IMG/VR virus record: IMGVR_UViG_3300009180_000079
Coordinates: 1-42,474 of that record
Length of the DNA stretch: 42,474 nt
Strand: one strand, 5' to 3'
DNA from: a virus
Part shown: positions 7,292-16,145 of the stretch, piece after piece
Layout of the letters: each line of letters starts with the position of its first letter
Position numbering within the stretch: position 1 is the stretch's first letter
The notes under the pieces: model-generated
Seen by the model: the letters and a program-made list of their open reading frames with translations, nothing else
Database searches by the model: none
Told to the model about the DNA's origin: nothing
Made by a program: the position numbers and the translations under genes

Positions 7292-8436
7292 TGAATACGA
7301 GTGTAGAGAATGTAAGAAGGATAATGGAGCGATTAGGGATAGAGGTAAGGAAGGTTAGGGGGAATAGCATAAAGGGGCTATGTCCCTTACACCAAGAGAA
7401 GACGCCATCCTTTAGTATGCTTTGTGGTACGAGCAGGATGCCGCGCTACCATTGTTTTGGATGTGGAGCGAGTGGATCGCTTATGCACCTATACTGGGTA
7501 TTTAGGCACCGATTGAGTATAGAGGAGCGTTCATCGATACAGGTAGAGATAGCGATGGACGAGCATATTGTGAGTGGTGCAAAGCGTATACAGGCGGAGG
7601 GATTGGTATATGTTCCTTTTGGTGATAGAGCCGCGCGGGAGTACGTACCGATGCCCGTAAGGGATAGTAATCCCTCTCTTACCACCAATCATAACCCTGG
7701 TACAAGTTATCGGAATGTTGAGTTACCGAAGGAAGAGGATTTAGAGAGATTTAGTAGTCAACCGATGTACATGATTGAGCGAGGATTTGATTCAGAGTTA
7801 CTTGAGGAATACGAGGTACGCGATGACATTTCTGGGCACCGAGCGATCTTTGTAATTAGGGATTGGAGTAATACATTACAGGGCTGGAGTGCGAGAACGT
7901 ATTGGAACAGGCCGATATGTCGCAGATGTAATGGAACGAACGTAAACGTTATGAAGGAATGTCCATCGTGCGGCTATGTGCTAACGAAATACAAGCACAC
8001 GACGAATTTAGACCGGAATAATTTATTGTATGGAGAGAGTCACTACCAAGCGGGTACGCTTCCTTTATTGGTAGAGGGGTTTGTAGACGTTCTAAGGCCG
8101 GTACAGTACGGCATTAAGCAGGTAGCCACACCATTAGGGGTAATGGGGAATAGCCCTGGTGAGAGTCAAATACGGCGGCTTTTGAGGCAGATATCACCAA
8201 CGTTACCGATAGCGGTAATGGGAGATAACGATAAGGCAGGAGCCATTCTTAATAGTGAGGTAGATCGGATATTGAGGGAGATAGAGCCATACCGTAGGTT
8301 AGCGACGGTAATGTTACCTAATGGTACAAAAGATCCGGGTGAGATGACAGCGATACAGGTAGGGGAGTTAGTGGTACAGTTAGAGGGATTTAGGGAGAAC
8401 GGAGAGCATCGACAGACGATCCAATTGACACCATGA
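7288..8436 (+). CDS. DnaG-type primase with CHC2 zinc finger and TOPRIM domain (382 aa)
   Basis: Synthesises RNA primers for phage DNA replication. The CHC2 zinc finger uses C32, H35, C56 and C59 (CPLHQEKTPSFSM, then YHCFGCGASGSL). A second zinc ribbon, unusual in this position, is at C211, C214, C225 and C228. TOPRIM follows, with VEGFVD from 262 carrying the catalytic Glu and GDND at 312-315 carrying the metal-binding Asp residues. The protein is much shorter than cellular DnaG and lacks an obvious helicase-binding domain. The start is ATG 7288 or the adjacent ATG 7291. Replication genes follow downstream. Identification is strong. Confidence 0.9.
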   Translation: MMNTSVENVRRIMERLGIEVRKVRGNSIKGLCPLHQEKTPSFSMLCGTSRMPRYHCFGCGASGSLMHLYWVFRHRLSIEERSSIQVEIAMDEHIVSGAKRIQAEGLVYVPFGDRAAREYVPMPVRDSNPSLTTNHNPGTSYRNVELPKEEDLERFSSQPMYMIERGFDSELLEEYEVRDDISGHRAIFVIRDWSNTLQGWSARTYWNRPICRRCNGTNVNVMKECPSCGYVLTKYKHTTNLDRNNLLYGESHYQAGTLPLLVEGFVDVLRPVQYGIKQVATPLGVMGNSPGESQIRRLLRQISPTLPIAVMGDNDKAGAILNSEVDRILREIEPYRRLATVMLPNGTKDPGEMTAIQVGELVVQLEGFRENGEHRQTIQLTP

Positions 8437-8605
8437 CGTTACTCATTCATGGTGCGGAATTATGGTGCGGAAATCGATTACGCATCATCATTAGGAGCAA
8501 TGAGAGCTTGACGGTATTTTTACAGCTATCGTCAAGCGAATCGCCATAGAGGGGGTTAAGGGATTCAGACCAATAAACCAATTACCCAATTACCGAGGCA
8601 ACCAG

Positions 8606-9127
8606 ATGGATTTCAATGAGATTAAGCAGTTTCCGCATAGTAATTATTATGAGGATGTAGATTTTAGGCGTTTAGAGTCTTTTATTAAGGAGCGTATTGA
8701 AGAAGGTCTTGATATAGAGCCTGACTACCAACGTGCGCACCGATGGACAGAGGAGCAACAGCGCCTATACATAGAGTATATGCTTAAGGGAGGGGAGCTA
8801 TCGCGCACGCTCATTGTCAATGCGCCTGATTTTGACAGAAAGGGATACGAGGGAGCGACGTTATTGGATGGTAAGCAGCGTTTACAAGCGATTATGAAGT
8901 TTATGAGGAACGAGCTAACGGTATTTGACGGAAACCGTTTGAGTGATTTTACGGGATATATCAGGATGTTTGCAGGGCGCATCCGATGGACGGTTGTATG
9001 TCTTTCTACGAGGTTAGAGGTTATAGATTTGTACTTAGCCATCAATACAAGGGGCACGCCTCATACACCAGAGGAGATAGAGCGGGTACAACAGCTTAGG
9101 GATGAGGCTGCTTTAGCTAACACTTAG
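8606..9127 (+). CDS. DUF262-like (ParB/Srx-related) protein (173 aa)
   Basis: Residues 39-43 (PDYQR) with the following W, and LLDGKQRLQAI at 86-96, match the hallmark P-x-Y-Q-R...W and D-G-x-Q-R motifs of DUF262 proteins, whose ParB-like fold binds or hydrolyses nucleotides and is often tied to DNA nicking. Only the N-terminal domain is present; the large C-terminal part of restriction-linked DUF262 proteins is missing. The stop is followed directly by a palindrome copy (9128). Role in the phage unknown. Confidence 0.72.
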   Translation: MDFNEIKQFPHSNYYEDVDFRRLESFIKERIEEGLDIEPDYQRAHRWTEEQQRLYIEYMLKGGELSRTLIVNAPDFDRKGYEGATLLDGKQRLQAIMKFMRNELTVFDGNRLSDFTGYIRMFAGRIRWTVVCLSTRLEVIDLYLAINTRGTPHTPEEIERVQQLRDEAALANT

Positions 9128-9311
9128 GGTAATCGATTTCCCTACCTCCAACAACTACGTTACACCGTCTTGACAAATAAAGTATCGACACCATAGCACA
9201 ATAGGATATGTTCAGTATCCGAGATAACGATCATTCTTTAGGAGGCATCCACCAATCATATAACAGACAAAACCATACTAAAAACCATACCGAAAAACAA
9301 CAAAAGAATAG

Positions 9312-9339
9312 TTGCAAATATCCGATAACCGGATATAAT
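9312..9339 (+). promoter_or_regulatory. Sigma-70-like promoter with operator-like repeat, upstream of the ssDNA-binding gene
   Basis: TTGCAA at 9312-9317 and a perfect TATAAT at 9334-9339 are 16 bases apart. The spacer holds an inverted repeat, ATATCCG (9318-9324) and CGGATAT (9330-9336), placed where a repressor would block the polymerase. The start codon lies 86 bases downstream after an A/C-rich leader. The rest of the 9142-9425 spacer holds only A/C-rich sequence and a TTGACA at 9170 with no clear -10. Confidence 0.6.
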
Positions 9340-9425
9340 AACCGGGAAGCAGCAACGCTTCATTCAACACCAAACAGACAATAACCCAAACAGACAATCA
9401 ACCCAAAGAATAGAGAATAAAAATC

Positions 9426-10349
9426 ATGGCACTCAAATCCCAAGAATACGATTGGTCAGCACCTAAGGCTCAACCCAAAGAGAAGCGTACCCAGAAGCTT
9501 CGCATCCTTAAGGTGAAAGACGGTACAACCCGCCGCGTACTCATTGTTGGCGATCAGCCTATCTTTATGGGATATACGCACAACATGTTTAGCTACATGA
9601 AGCACTACCGTATGCAGTCTCAAGGCCAGGAAGTCATTCTCTGCCCTGTAAAGAATGACACGGAATATAAGGGCCAGAAATGTCCTTTATGTGAGTCTAT
9701 GTATTTCGACAAGAAAGCAGGAAAGAATCAGAATCTATCCTTTGCTACCAAGAAAATGTTTATGGTAGGTATGGACTTAGGGCAGGTTCAAGTAGGGTCG
9801 GATGATCTTACCTACGACGCTTCTTTGAAGGTCGTTCCTGACGAATACCAAGGCAAGTTCTATCAGTTTCAACCTGTTCTTATTCCAGTTTCTATTGGTT
9901 CTGAGAAGAAGCCAGGATTAGAAGCTGTTTTCCGCAAAATGCGGAAAGAGAACGGCGGTAACCTGAATGGCCTTTTATGTTCAGCAACGCGCAGCGGGGA
10001 GCTTGATCATGGCGTAGGCGGTTTATGGGAGAGTATCGGTCTTAATGAAGAAGCTGGTAAGAGGGGTGGTCCAGGCATCTCTCGTTTACAGCTTCCCTTC
10101 GATGAGGCTGGTTTGCTTGCAACGGTCAAGAATTATATCCGGTCTAATCCACAGGTATTTGGGACTATTCCAGATGACGATAACCGGATGAAATGGTTAT
10201 CGGTAACGATGCCCACCATTGAAGATCTTAGCTTGTACTCACCTTCCGAGCTTACAGTTCGTTACGGTGCGAATACTGGATCTGGCACTGCCGATACGGG
10301 TTCTACGTCTAACCAGACGGATCATGACGATCAAGATATTCCGTTCTAA
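9426..10349 (+). CDS. gp32-like single-stranded DNA-binding protein (307 aa)
   Basis: Coats ssDNA at the replication fork and during recombination. The N-terminal region is basic and Lys-rich; a zinc site as in T4 gp32 is formed by H60, C73, C86 and C89 (CPVKNDTEYKGQKCPLC). A Ser/Thr/Gly linker leads to an acidic tail ending DHDDQDIPF. That tip is nearly the bacterial SSB C-terminal peptide (DDDIPF), not the usual gp32 end, and suggests docking of host SSB partners. The gene has its own promoter-like element and is followed by an intrinsic terminator (10399-10433), consistent with high independent expression. Confidence 0.85.
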   Translation: MALKSQEYDWSAPKAQPKEKRTQKLRILKVKDGTTRRVLIVGDQPIFMGYTHNMFSYMKHYRMQSQGQEVILCPVKNDTEYKGQKCPLCESMYFDKKAGKNQNLSFATKKMFMVGMDLGQVQVGSDDLTYDASLKVVPDEYQGKFYQFQPVLIPVSIGSEKKPGLEAVFRKMRKENGGNLNGLLCSATRSGELDHGVGGLWESIGLNEEAGKRGGPGISRLQLPFDEAGLLATVKNYIRSNPQVFGTIPDDDNRMKWLSVTMPTIEDLSLYSPSELTVRYGANTGSGTADTGSTSNQTDHDDQDIPF

Positions 10350-10398
10350 CCAGCCCTAACTGGGCCTAACTGGGCCTAACTTGGATAAACGGGTTATG

Positions 10399-10433
10399 AT
10401 AGGGTACACGATAGGTGTACCCTATTTTGTTTT
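10399..10433 (+). terminator. Intrinsic terminator after the ssDNA-binding gene
   Basis: An 11-bp perfect stem (10399-10409 with 10415-10425), 5-nt loop and TTTGTTTT tail. Preceded by short direct repeats of GGGCCTAACT (10354-10380). Confidence 0.85.
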
Positions 10434-10521
10434 AAGCCCTATTCTTTTCTTGACCTATTCCAATCCCTTTGGATAGGAATAGGAAATCGATTACCAGATA
10501 CCAACAGAGGAAACGAAGCAT

Positions 10522-13401
10522 ATGAAAGTAAAGATAAGCGGGATGGTTCATTTACCTAAGGACAATTTTGATAAAGACGGATTGAATAAATCTGTACAGG
10601 AGCAATTGAAGAGGGATTTAACGGTAATTCCTTTACAGACATCGGACATAGGGGAAGCAAGGGGACCGCTTATGCTTTACCGTGAGACAGATACCCACCT
10701 ATTGGTTCCGAGGGAGTTTTATAGAAAGAACAGGTCATTTAAGCATGAGGAAGATGTAGCGGTATCTTACGGACATAGTTTATCGCCACTACTGATATCC
10801 AAGCCTGGGAAATGGTCAGATAGTCCACCATACGATGAGCAGGTAAAAGCGATAGACATTATTTTGGAGAAGCTAAAGCCGCCTTATGGTGGAGCGATGT
10901 TACAAGCGGCGTGCGCTTTTGGGAAAACCCTTACTGCGCTAAGGGTGATTAAAAAGTTAGGCAGAACGGCCCTTATTGTGGTGAATAAGAATTTCTTTAT
11001 GAAGCAATGGACAGACGAGATAAATCAGTATTTACCTGATGCAAAGGTAGGATATATCCAGGGTCCGAAATGTGACTATAAGGGAAAGGACATAGTAATA
11101 GGGATGATCCATACACTAAGCCAGAAGGAGTTTAGTGAGGAGGTCTATAACTATTTTGGTTTAGTTGTAGTGGATGAATGTCACAGAACGGGTAGTGACA
11201 CCTTCAGCATTGTGGTTCCTAAGTTTAATGCAGCTTATAGGTACGGGCTTTCTATAGGCCCAGATTCTTTCATTGAGCTACGAGGTGGCCCATTTAAGAA
11301 CGGATGGGTAGGCCGGATAGAGGATGCATTTTCTATCGTTGCACTCAATAGTGAAGCATCAGAGCGCCGTGAAGGTTTTGATATTCTAAGGTCGCAGGAC
11401 ATTCAGAGTAGGGGTTTTGATGGGAGCGGTTTTTGTTGGAAGCCGGTAAAGGCGTTTATGCGCCACTTATGCGACAGGAGCGTATCGGAGATTAGGGCTA
11501 TTGGCACATCATTAGTTGCAACTAATGATCACTCAATTTACCGGGTATCTGACGATGGTAGCATAGGCGAGATCCCAGCGGGAGATATTCACGAAGGGGA
11601 TACTGTTCTTGTAGATGATGGTGCGAATTGGGACGTAGGAAAAGAAGAGGAGATAGACGTTGCACTTGAATTATCAAAGTGTATGAAAAATCCGTCGAGG
11701 GTTTATGTACTTGTTGATATATCATCACTCACACGTCTACAGGTTGGTGTAGATCCTAAGAGTTGGTGGGCCTATAAGAACCAAAGCAGACTTGGTAGTT
11801 ATTTGCCTCTACCGATTTATATGAAATTTAGGGATATCCTTCCTAAGCCTCAATGGTTGTACACAGAAGCTTCGTCAGGTAATCGCATAGCACCAACCAT
11901 TAAGCTGAGTGATTGGGCATGGATGCTTGGTTTTTGGCTTGGCGACGGATGGATAAGCCACTCGCTTATCGCTTTTGCTGTTGGTAACAGTCAGGTCGAA
12001 GAAGTTTTTGAGAAGTTATCAAAAACGCCGGGTGTTATATGGAATCCCAGGATAAGAACGATGAAGGGAGCATCAGTTGAGATTAAATGTTCAAACGTAC
12101 TTGTTAGCTCATTGCTTTTATCTATAGTTGGGAAAGTAAGGGCATGGGATAAAAAGATTCCTGGCGAATGGATTATGAATTGGGATGAGACTGCCCGTAG
12201 GAATTTATTATCGGGCCTTATTGATTCAGACGGTTGTATTATGGCGAGAAAGGATAGGCCAGGGCTGAGTAGTATTGCATATATTACTACCTCCAAACAG
12301 CTTGCACGTTCGCTACAGGCCCTTCTAAGGAGTCTTGGAGTTGTTGCAGGTACTCATGAGCGCAAGCCAACATTAGGCGGGATTGTTGCAGGTCGCCAGA
12401 TAGTCGGTAATCGTATTTCGTATCAGGTATACTGGTCTTTCCGTGCAATGAATGGAATAGCAGTTGAGCGTAAATTTAAGGATGTTCCATGGAGTGCGCA
12501 CGAAGGTATTGTACGGTCATGCACCACAACTAAAAGACCGGAGTACGTTTACGATCTTGAAATGTCGGGCCATCCATCATTTGTAGCTAACGGAATTCTG
12601 GTACATAATTCTGCTACTCCAAGAAGGAAGGATGGTACAGAGAATGCTTTTCTGTACAACATCGGTGAGATAGCGTATCGTGCTAAGACCCAATCCCGCA
12701 TACCTATTGTTAAGGTAGTTGATGGACCAGAGATTGACGGTGTTAGGTATGGTAGACAGGGATTTAATTTGAACACGTTAACGAGCACGGAGATACTCAG
12801 TAGTATTGTAGGGAGTACACAGCATAACGAAACGTGTTTGAACGAGGCACTTAAGGCAGCAAAGACGGGCAGGAAGGTCATGCTTCTAACAGAGAGGATG
12901 GAACAGTTAGTATTCTTCTATACGAGACTAAAGATGATGAAAGCACCTTATACGATAGGGTTTGTAACGGGTCAACAGCCTCACATTATAGACGATGTGA
13001 TTCAATACGATGAAAAGGGTTCTGTTATAATGAGAAAGACGAAAGACGAGGTACTACAGGCAGCGGATAGGTGTCAGATACTCCTGAGTACAAAGCAGAT
13101 GATTGAGGAAGGATACAATAATCAGTCATTAGACACGATAGTATTGAGTGTACCTATTAGTGATGCAGAGCAGACGGTAGGGAGGATACGTAGGCACTGT
13201 ATGCCTAACGAAAAGAAGTGTGCAGAGATGTGTGCCTGGAGAGCGGGGATATGCCAAGGGAAGCCGGTTCCTGTAGTAGTAGACGTTGTGAATAAGAATC
13301 AGAAACTTGTGAATAAGTTCTTTAGACGGTTGGAGTTTTACCGGTCGATAGAAGCAAAGGTTTTGTCAACAAAGGGGGGATGGCTTGAGAAGCTTCTATA
13401 A
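10522..13401 (+). CDS. SF2 DNA helicase (UvsW-like) interrupted by a LAGLIDADG intein (959-aa precursor)
   Basis: After splicing, residues 1-243 plus 697-959 give a 506-aa superfamily 2 helicase, the length of T4 UvsW. Motifs: Q-like YDEQVKAI, Walker A ACAFGKT, motif II VVVDECHR, motif III SAT reconstituted at the splice junction, motif VI QTVGRIRRH. A Cys cluster lies near the C-terminus (CMPNEKKCAEMC). Such helicases unwind branched intermediates and R-loops in recombination-dependent replication; RecA, nuclease and RuvC-like genes follow. ATG 10522 is preceded by AGAGGAAA. A palindrome copy sits just upstream (10482), none within the intein. Confidence 0.88.
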   Translation: MKVKISGMVHLPKDNFDKDGLNKSVQEQLKRDLTVIPLQTSDIGEARGPLMLYRETDTHLLVPREFYRKNRSFKHEEDVAVSYGHSLSPLLISKPGKWSDSPPYDEQVKAIDIILEKLKPPYGGAMLQAACAFGKTLTALRVIKKLGRTALIVVNKNFFMKQWTDEINQYLPDAKVGYIQGPKCDYKGKDIVIGMIHTLSQKEFSEEVYNYFGLVVVDECHRTGSDTFSIVVPKFNAAYRYGLSIGPDSFIELRGGPFKNGWVGRIEDAFSIVALNSEASERREGFDILRSQDIQSRGFDGSGFCWKPVKAFMRHLCDRSVSEIRAIGTSLVATNDHSIYRVSDDGSIGEIPAGDIHEGDTVLVDDGANWDVGKEEEIDVALELSKCMKNPSRVYVLVDISSLTRLQVGVDPKSWWAYKNQSRLGSYLPLPIYMKFRDILPKPQWLYTEASSGNRIAPTIKLSDWAWMLGFWLGDGWISHSLIAFAVGNSQVEEVFEKLSKTPGVIWNPRIRTMKGASVEIKCSNVLVSSLLLSIVGKVRAWDKKIPGEWIMNWDETARRNLLSGLIDSDGCIMARKDRPGLSSIAYITTSKQLARSLQALLRSLGVVAGTHERKPTLGGIVAGRQIVGNRISYQVYWSFRAMNGIAVERKFKDVPWSAHEGIVRSCTTTKRPEYVYDLEMSGHPSFVANGILVHNSATPRRKDGTENAFLYNIGEIAYRAKTQSRIPIVKVVDGPEIDGVRYGRQGFNLNTLTSTEILSSIVGSTQHNETCLNEALKAAKTGRKVMLLTERMEQLVFFYTRLKMMKAPYTIGFVTGQQPHIIDDVIQYDEKGSVIMRKTKDEVLQAADRCQILLSTKQMIEEGYNNQSLDTIVLSVPISDAEQTVGRIRRHCMPNEKKCAEMCAWRAGICQGKPVPVVVDVVNKNQKLVNKFFRRLEFYRSIEAKVLSTKGGWLEKLL
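11251..12609 (+). mobile_element. Intein with LAGLIDADG endonuclease in the helicase gene (453 aa)
   Basis: The intein spans precursor residues 244-696. It starts with Ser (SIGPDSFIEL, an atypical block A), has block B TNDH (intein residues 91-94), two LAGLIDADG motifs (LGFWLGDG near precursor residue 470; SGLIDSDG at 564-571) and ends GILVHN followed by Ser +1. Excision joins YRYGL to SATPRRKDG and restores helicase motif III. The insertion point is thus inside a conserved motif, as usual for inteins. Both endonuclease motifs keep their acidic residues, so homing activity is likely intact. Confidence 0.92.
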
Positions 13402-13439
13402 GCGGGATAAAGGATAGGCGTTAGAGGATCAATAACCGA

Positions 13440-13470
13440 GCGGTAATCGATTTCCTGATTACCGCTTTTT
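13440..13470 (+). terminator. Terminator built on a palindrome copy
   Basis: Stem GCGGTAAT (13440-13447) with ATTACCGC (13458-13465) followed by T5. The left arm and loop contain the palindrome GGTAATCGATTTCC (13442-13455), so the repeat copy and the terminator share sequence. Confidence 0.7.
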
Positions 13471-13485
13471 AATACGGAGAGAGAT

Positions 13486-14001
13486 ATGAGTACCGAAACA
13501 ACGACGTTTGGAGCGATTACCACCAATGAGAAGGGCCAGATTTACGATGGCATTGGTGAGCAATTTACGATTACTGAGCGCCCTGGAGCACAGGGATTGA
13601 CGAAGATTGAGTTAGCGCGCACGATACAGACGAGTGCGAATTATGAGTTTGCGAGGATCGAGGTTATCGTATCCGTTCGGGGGGACATTGGTGATCGGGA
13701 TACGCACCGTAAATGGTGCCGGTCTACTGCTGTAGAGATTATGTCCAGAGAGGAGGATTCGCTTAATCCTACTGGACGGACAAACAAGGCAATTAGTGAA
13801 GTGCCAAGTACGATTTCTTACGGGGAATTGTTTCTGTCTTACAACAGAACGGTTTCAACAAAGAAGGGACACACCAAGGTAGGGACTGGAGAGAGCCGCT
13901 TCTTTGGTGCTTCCGTAGCTTCATTTATGGAGGCATACGCAGCATTAGAGAAGCGTCTAAGTGACGAATTTGAGTCCTTCCTTAAGGAAAATGTCGGTTA
14001 G
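13486..14001 (+). CDS. Hypothetical protein (171 aa) upstream of recA
   Basis: ATG 13486 follows ACGGAGAGAG. The product has a beta-rich N-terminal half (FTITERPGAQGLTKIELART, then FARIEVIVSVRG) and a C-terminal helix (SFMEAYAALEKRLSDEFESF). No motif known to me. Its position between helicase and recombinase suggests a role in DNA metabolism, by context only. Confidence 0.6.
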   Translation: MSTETTTFGAITTNEKGQIYDGIGEQFTITERPGAQGLTKIELARTIQTSANYEFARIEVIVSVRGDIGDRDTHRKWCRSTAVEIMSREEDSLNPTGRTNKAISEVPSTISYGELFLSYNRTVSTKKGHTKVGTGESRFFGASVASFMEAYAALEKRLSDEFESFLKENVG

Positions 14002-14008
14002 GAATATC

Positions 14009-14035
14009 TTTTATTGGTTGTTTTAACCAATAAAA
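14009..14035. terminator. A/T-rich 11-bp stem-loop
   Basis: TTTTATTGGTT (14009-14019) and AACCAATAAAA (14025-14035) with a 5-nt loop. Flanking T- and A-rich arms would allow termination in either direction; it sits between the 171-aa gene and recA. Confidence 0.55.
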
Positions 14036-14039
14036 TTCC

Positions 14040-14068
14040 TTGATAGAGTCACCATGACATGATATAGG
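14040..14068 (+). promoter_or_regulatory. Candidate sigma-70 promoter for recA
   Basis: TTGATA (14040-14045) and TATAGG (14063-14068) are separated by 17 bases, directly after the stem-loop and 25 bases before the start codon. The -10 matches only four of six bases. Confidence 0.4.
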
Positions 14069-14096
14069 TATTGCTCTTGGAGATACCTATATCATG
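14058..14096 (+). promoter_or_regulatory. recA start-codon hairpin with ribosome-binding site in the loop
   Basis: Bases 14058-14071 and 14083-14096 form a perfect 14-bp inverted repeat. The 11-nt loop contains TTGGAG, the ribosome-binding site, and the ATG (14094-14096) is the end of the 3' arm. As RNA this would hide the start codon; as DNA it could be an operator overlapping the -10. Either reading implies control of recombinase synthesis. Confidence 0.6.
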
Positions 14097-15554
14097 GATC
14101 AGAAATCGATTTCTCAACCCGCGTCTAACCCAGCGCCCAATCAGGCACCTATGGCACTTAAGGTAGCCCCACGCCCGGCAGCAGTAATTCCGACCGTAGC
14201 TACTTCATACGTGAAGGATCAGCAGAAGGATTTGGCATCTCTTCGGACTAAGCTGAACGATGGGATAGGTGCAAGGGCAACGCAGCGGGTAGGCTCTTAT
14301 GGAATGACCCGCCGCATCTCTACAGGGGTTTTAGAGGTAGATCTGGTATTAGGTCTTAACCCAGACGGTACAGCGGGTGTACCTGTTGGCGTACCAACGA
14401 TTATGGTAGGGAATTACTCGTCAGGAAAGACGACGCTAACGCTTCGGATAGCGGGTAATGGCCAGAAGTTATGTTCACGTTGTTACCGGAATGCCTCGGT
14501 TAAAGAGGTACAGTTAACGAACGAGAAAGGTGAGCCAGAATTAGACGATGATGGTAATCCCATTTATGTACTTACGGGTAAATGTGATTGCTACGCAAAG
14601 AAGATCTGGCGTCCACTTACACCGCTTGGGTTGACGATTACGCAGGAGAAAGCATTCCATGAGGAATTGAAGCTTTTACTTGATAATTCCTACCGTCCTT
14701 TTCAGGTAGGCTTTGTAGATGTAGAGAATTCATTTGATCCGAATTGGGCAGAGAAGTTCTCGCATCCAAGATGCTTTGAGATAGCGACACCAGGGAGTGC
14801 AGAAGAGGCGGTTGACATCGTTGCGGCATGGGTAGGAAGCGGTTTATTCGACCTAATCATTGTAGATTCTCTTGCAGAGATGACGCCCCAAACGGAGATT
14901 ACGGCGTCTGCTGAATCGCAGCAACAGGGGCTACAGGCACGATTGCTGAACAAGTTTGCACGACGGGTAACGGCTGGTAGCATTATGTCATCGGTAGCAG
15001 GACGCCCGGTAACGCAGTTATGGATACAGCAATGGAGAGAGAAGATAGGTGTAATGTTTGGTGATCCAAGGGTTATGCCGGGTGGTAAGGGACAGTTATT
15101 TGCTGCCAGCGTTATTTTGGAGCTTACGGCTTCAGACTTTAAGGAGGAATTTGATCCGAGGTATTCGGGCATTGTATCTAAGGAGAGCACACCTAAGATC
15201 CCTACTGAATGTACAGTTAGTGCTAAGGCGATCAAGAATAAGACAGCGCCCCCAAGGAGAAAGGAGTCATACTGTTTACGCCTTAATGACTATGGTGAAT
15301 GGAAATCGGGGGACGTGGATAACTTCGACAATCTGTATAAGATGATGCGATCCCCATCTATCGGGATGATAGCTGAGGAGAAGGGAGAAATGAAGTGCTC
15401 TCTTATGCTGGAGAAGAAGCACCTATTTAGAATTCAAGGGGATATGAAACAATGGATAAGGGACAATCGGCCTATAGTAGAGGAGTATTTCAGGAAGGCA
15501 TTAGCGAAGCTTTCTATGGTTGTTGGCTCTAAAGAGAAAGAGAAAGAAGAGTAG
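14094..15554 (+). CDS. RecA/UvsX-type recombinase (486 aa)
   Basis: Strand-exchange ATPase for recombination and replication restart. An extended N-terminus rich in Pro, Ala and Gln (1-50) precedes the core. Walker A is GNYSSGKTT (106-114), the catalytic Glu lies in VDVENSFDP (E211), Walker B is LFDLIIVDS (D258). Between Walker A and the Glu is an inserted segment with four Cys (C127, C130, C164, C166), a probable zinc ribbon absent from RecA and UvsX. The C-terminal tail is highly charged (Lys/Glu). Codons 4-7 overlap a palindrome copy (14101), read as K-S-I-S. Followed by a terminator. Confidence 0.9.
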   Translation: MDQKSISQPASNPAPNQAPMALKVAPRPAAVIPTVATSYVKDQQKDLASLRTKLNDGIGARATQRVGSYGMTRRISTGVLEVDLVLGLNPDGTAGVPVGVPTIMVGNYSSGKTTLTLRIAGNGQKLCSRCYRNASVKEVQLTNEKGEPELDDDGNPIYVLTGKCDCYAKKIWRPLTPLGLTITQEKAFHEELKLLLDNSYRPFQVGFVDVENSFDPNWAEKFSHPRCFEIATPGSAEEAVDIVAAWVGSGLFDLIIVDSLAEMTPQTEITASAESQQQGLQARLLNKFARRVTAGSIMSSVAGRPVTQLWIQQWREKIGVMFGDPRVMPGGKGQLFAASVILELTASDFKEEFDPRYSGIVSKESTPKIPTECTVSAKAIKNKTAPPRRKESYCLRLNDYGEWKSGDVDNFDNLYKMMRSPSIGMIAEEKGEMKCSLMLEKKHLFRIQGDMKQWIRDNRPIVEEYFRKALAKLSMVVGSKEKEKEE

Positions 15555-15600
15555 CCAGCACAAAAAACATCAGTAAAAAACAATCAGTAAAACAAGCAGC

Positions 15601-15632
15601 AAACAACCTGAGCCTAAAAATTCAGGTTGTTT
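15601..15632 (+). terminator. Intrinsic terminator after recA
   Basis: Stem AAACAACCTGA (15601-15611) with TCAGGTTGTTT (15622-15632), loop 10 nt, followed by a T-rich CATTTCT. The 45 bases before it are A-rich. Confidence 0.7.
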
Positions 15633-15680
15633 CATTTCTACATTAAACATGTAAGGATGCACCAATGAAAGGAGACAGCA

Positions 15681-16145
15681 ATGCGAGAATGGTATAGGAA
15701 CGAGCGTTTTGACGGTAAGGCACCGAAAGTACCTAAAGCAAAGCCTGTTAAGGAGAGTGATGATGCTGATAGGGACCGAGCAGAATTGATACGCAAGCGT
15801 AATGAAGGAAATCGATTACGTTCACAGAAGCAGGAGAAGGAAGCGGCAACACGCTATGGAGGAAGGGTAAAGCCTGGGAGTGGTAGTTCACCTTTATCAA
15901 AGGGGGACGTAAAGACGCGGGCATTTTTAATGGAGATGAAGTGTACGATACACGGATCGATATCTATAAAGGGTGAGTGGTTAGAGAAGATAGCGGGTGA
16001 AGCGAGATATGAGGGAAGGGAGCCTGCACTTGAGATACAGATAGACGGGATCACAGATCCGTTAGTAGAGAAGAAATGGGTATTGATACCAGCGACGTTA
16101 TTTGCAGATCTGAATGAGGAAGCAACGATTAAGCGTAACGCTTAA
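15681..16145 (+). CDS. PD-(D/E)xK nuclease-like protein (154 aa)
   Basis: ATG 15681 follows AAAGGAGAC. A charged N-terminal region (1-60) leads to a core with VKPGSGSSPLSKGDVKT and FLMEMKCT: D76 and E85-x-K87 fit the PD-(D/E)xK catalytic pattern, followed by SISIKGEWLEKI and a Pro-Ala-Leu-Glu-Ile strand. This arrangement matches phage resolvase or VRR-NUC-like nucleases. With RecA upstream and a RuvC-like gene downstream it probably cuts recombination intermediates. A palindrome copy (15807) is read as G-N-R-L. Confidence 0.65.
   Translation: MREWYRNERFDGKAPKVPKAKPVKESDDADRDRAELIRKRNEGNRLRSQKQEKEAATRYGGRVKPGSGSSPLSKGDVKTRAFLMEMKCTIHGSISIKGEWLEKIAGEARYEGREPALEIQIDGITDPLVEKKWVLIPATLFADLNEEATIKRNA

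Noticed and set aside
77-9175. TTGACA elements at 75, 1223, 3996, 6735, 8425 and 9170
   Set aside because: I could not find a convincing -10 sequence at 16-18 bases for any of them, so no promoters are called.
10450-10478. TTGACC-N17-ATAGGA as helicase promoter
   Set aside because: The -10 match is poor and a strong terminator lies just upstream; evidence is too weak to call.
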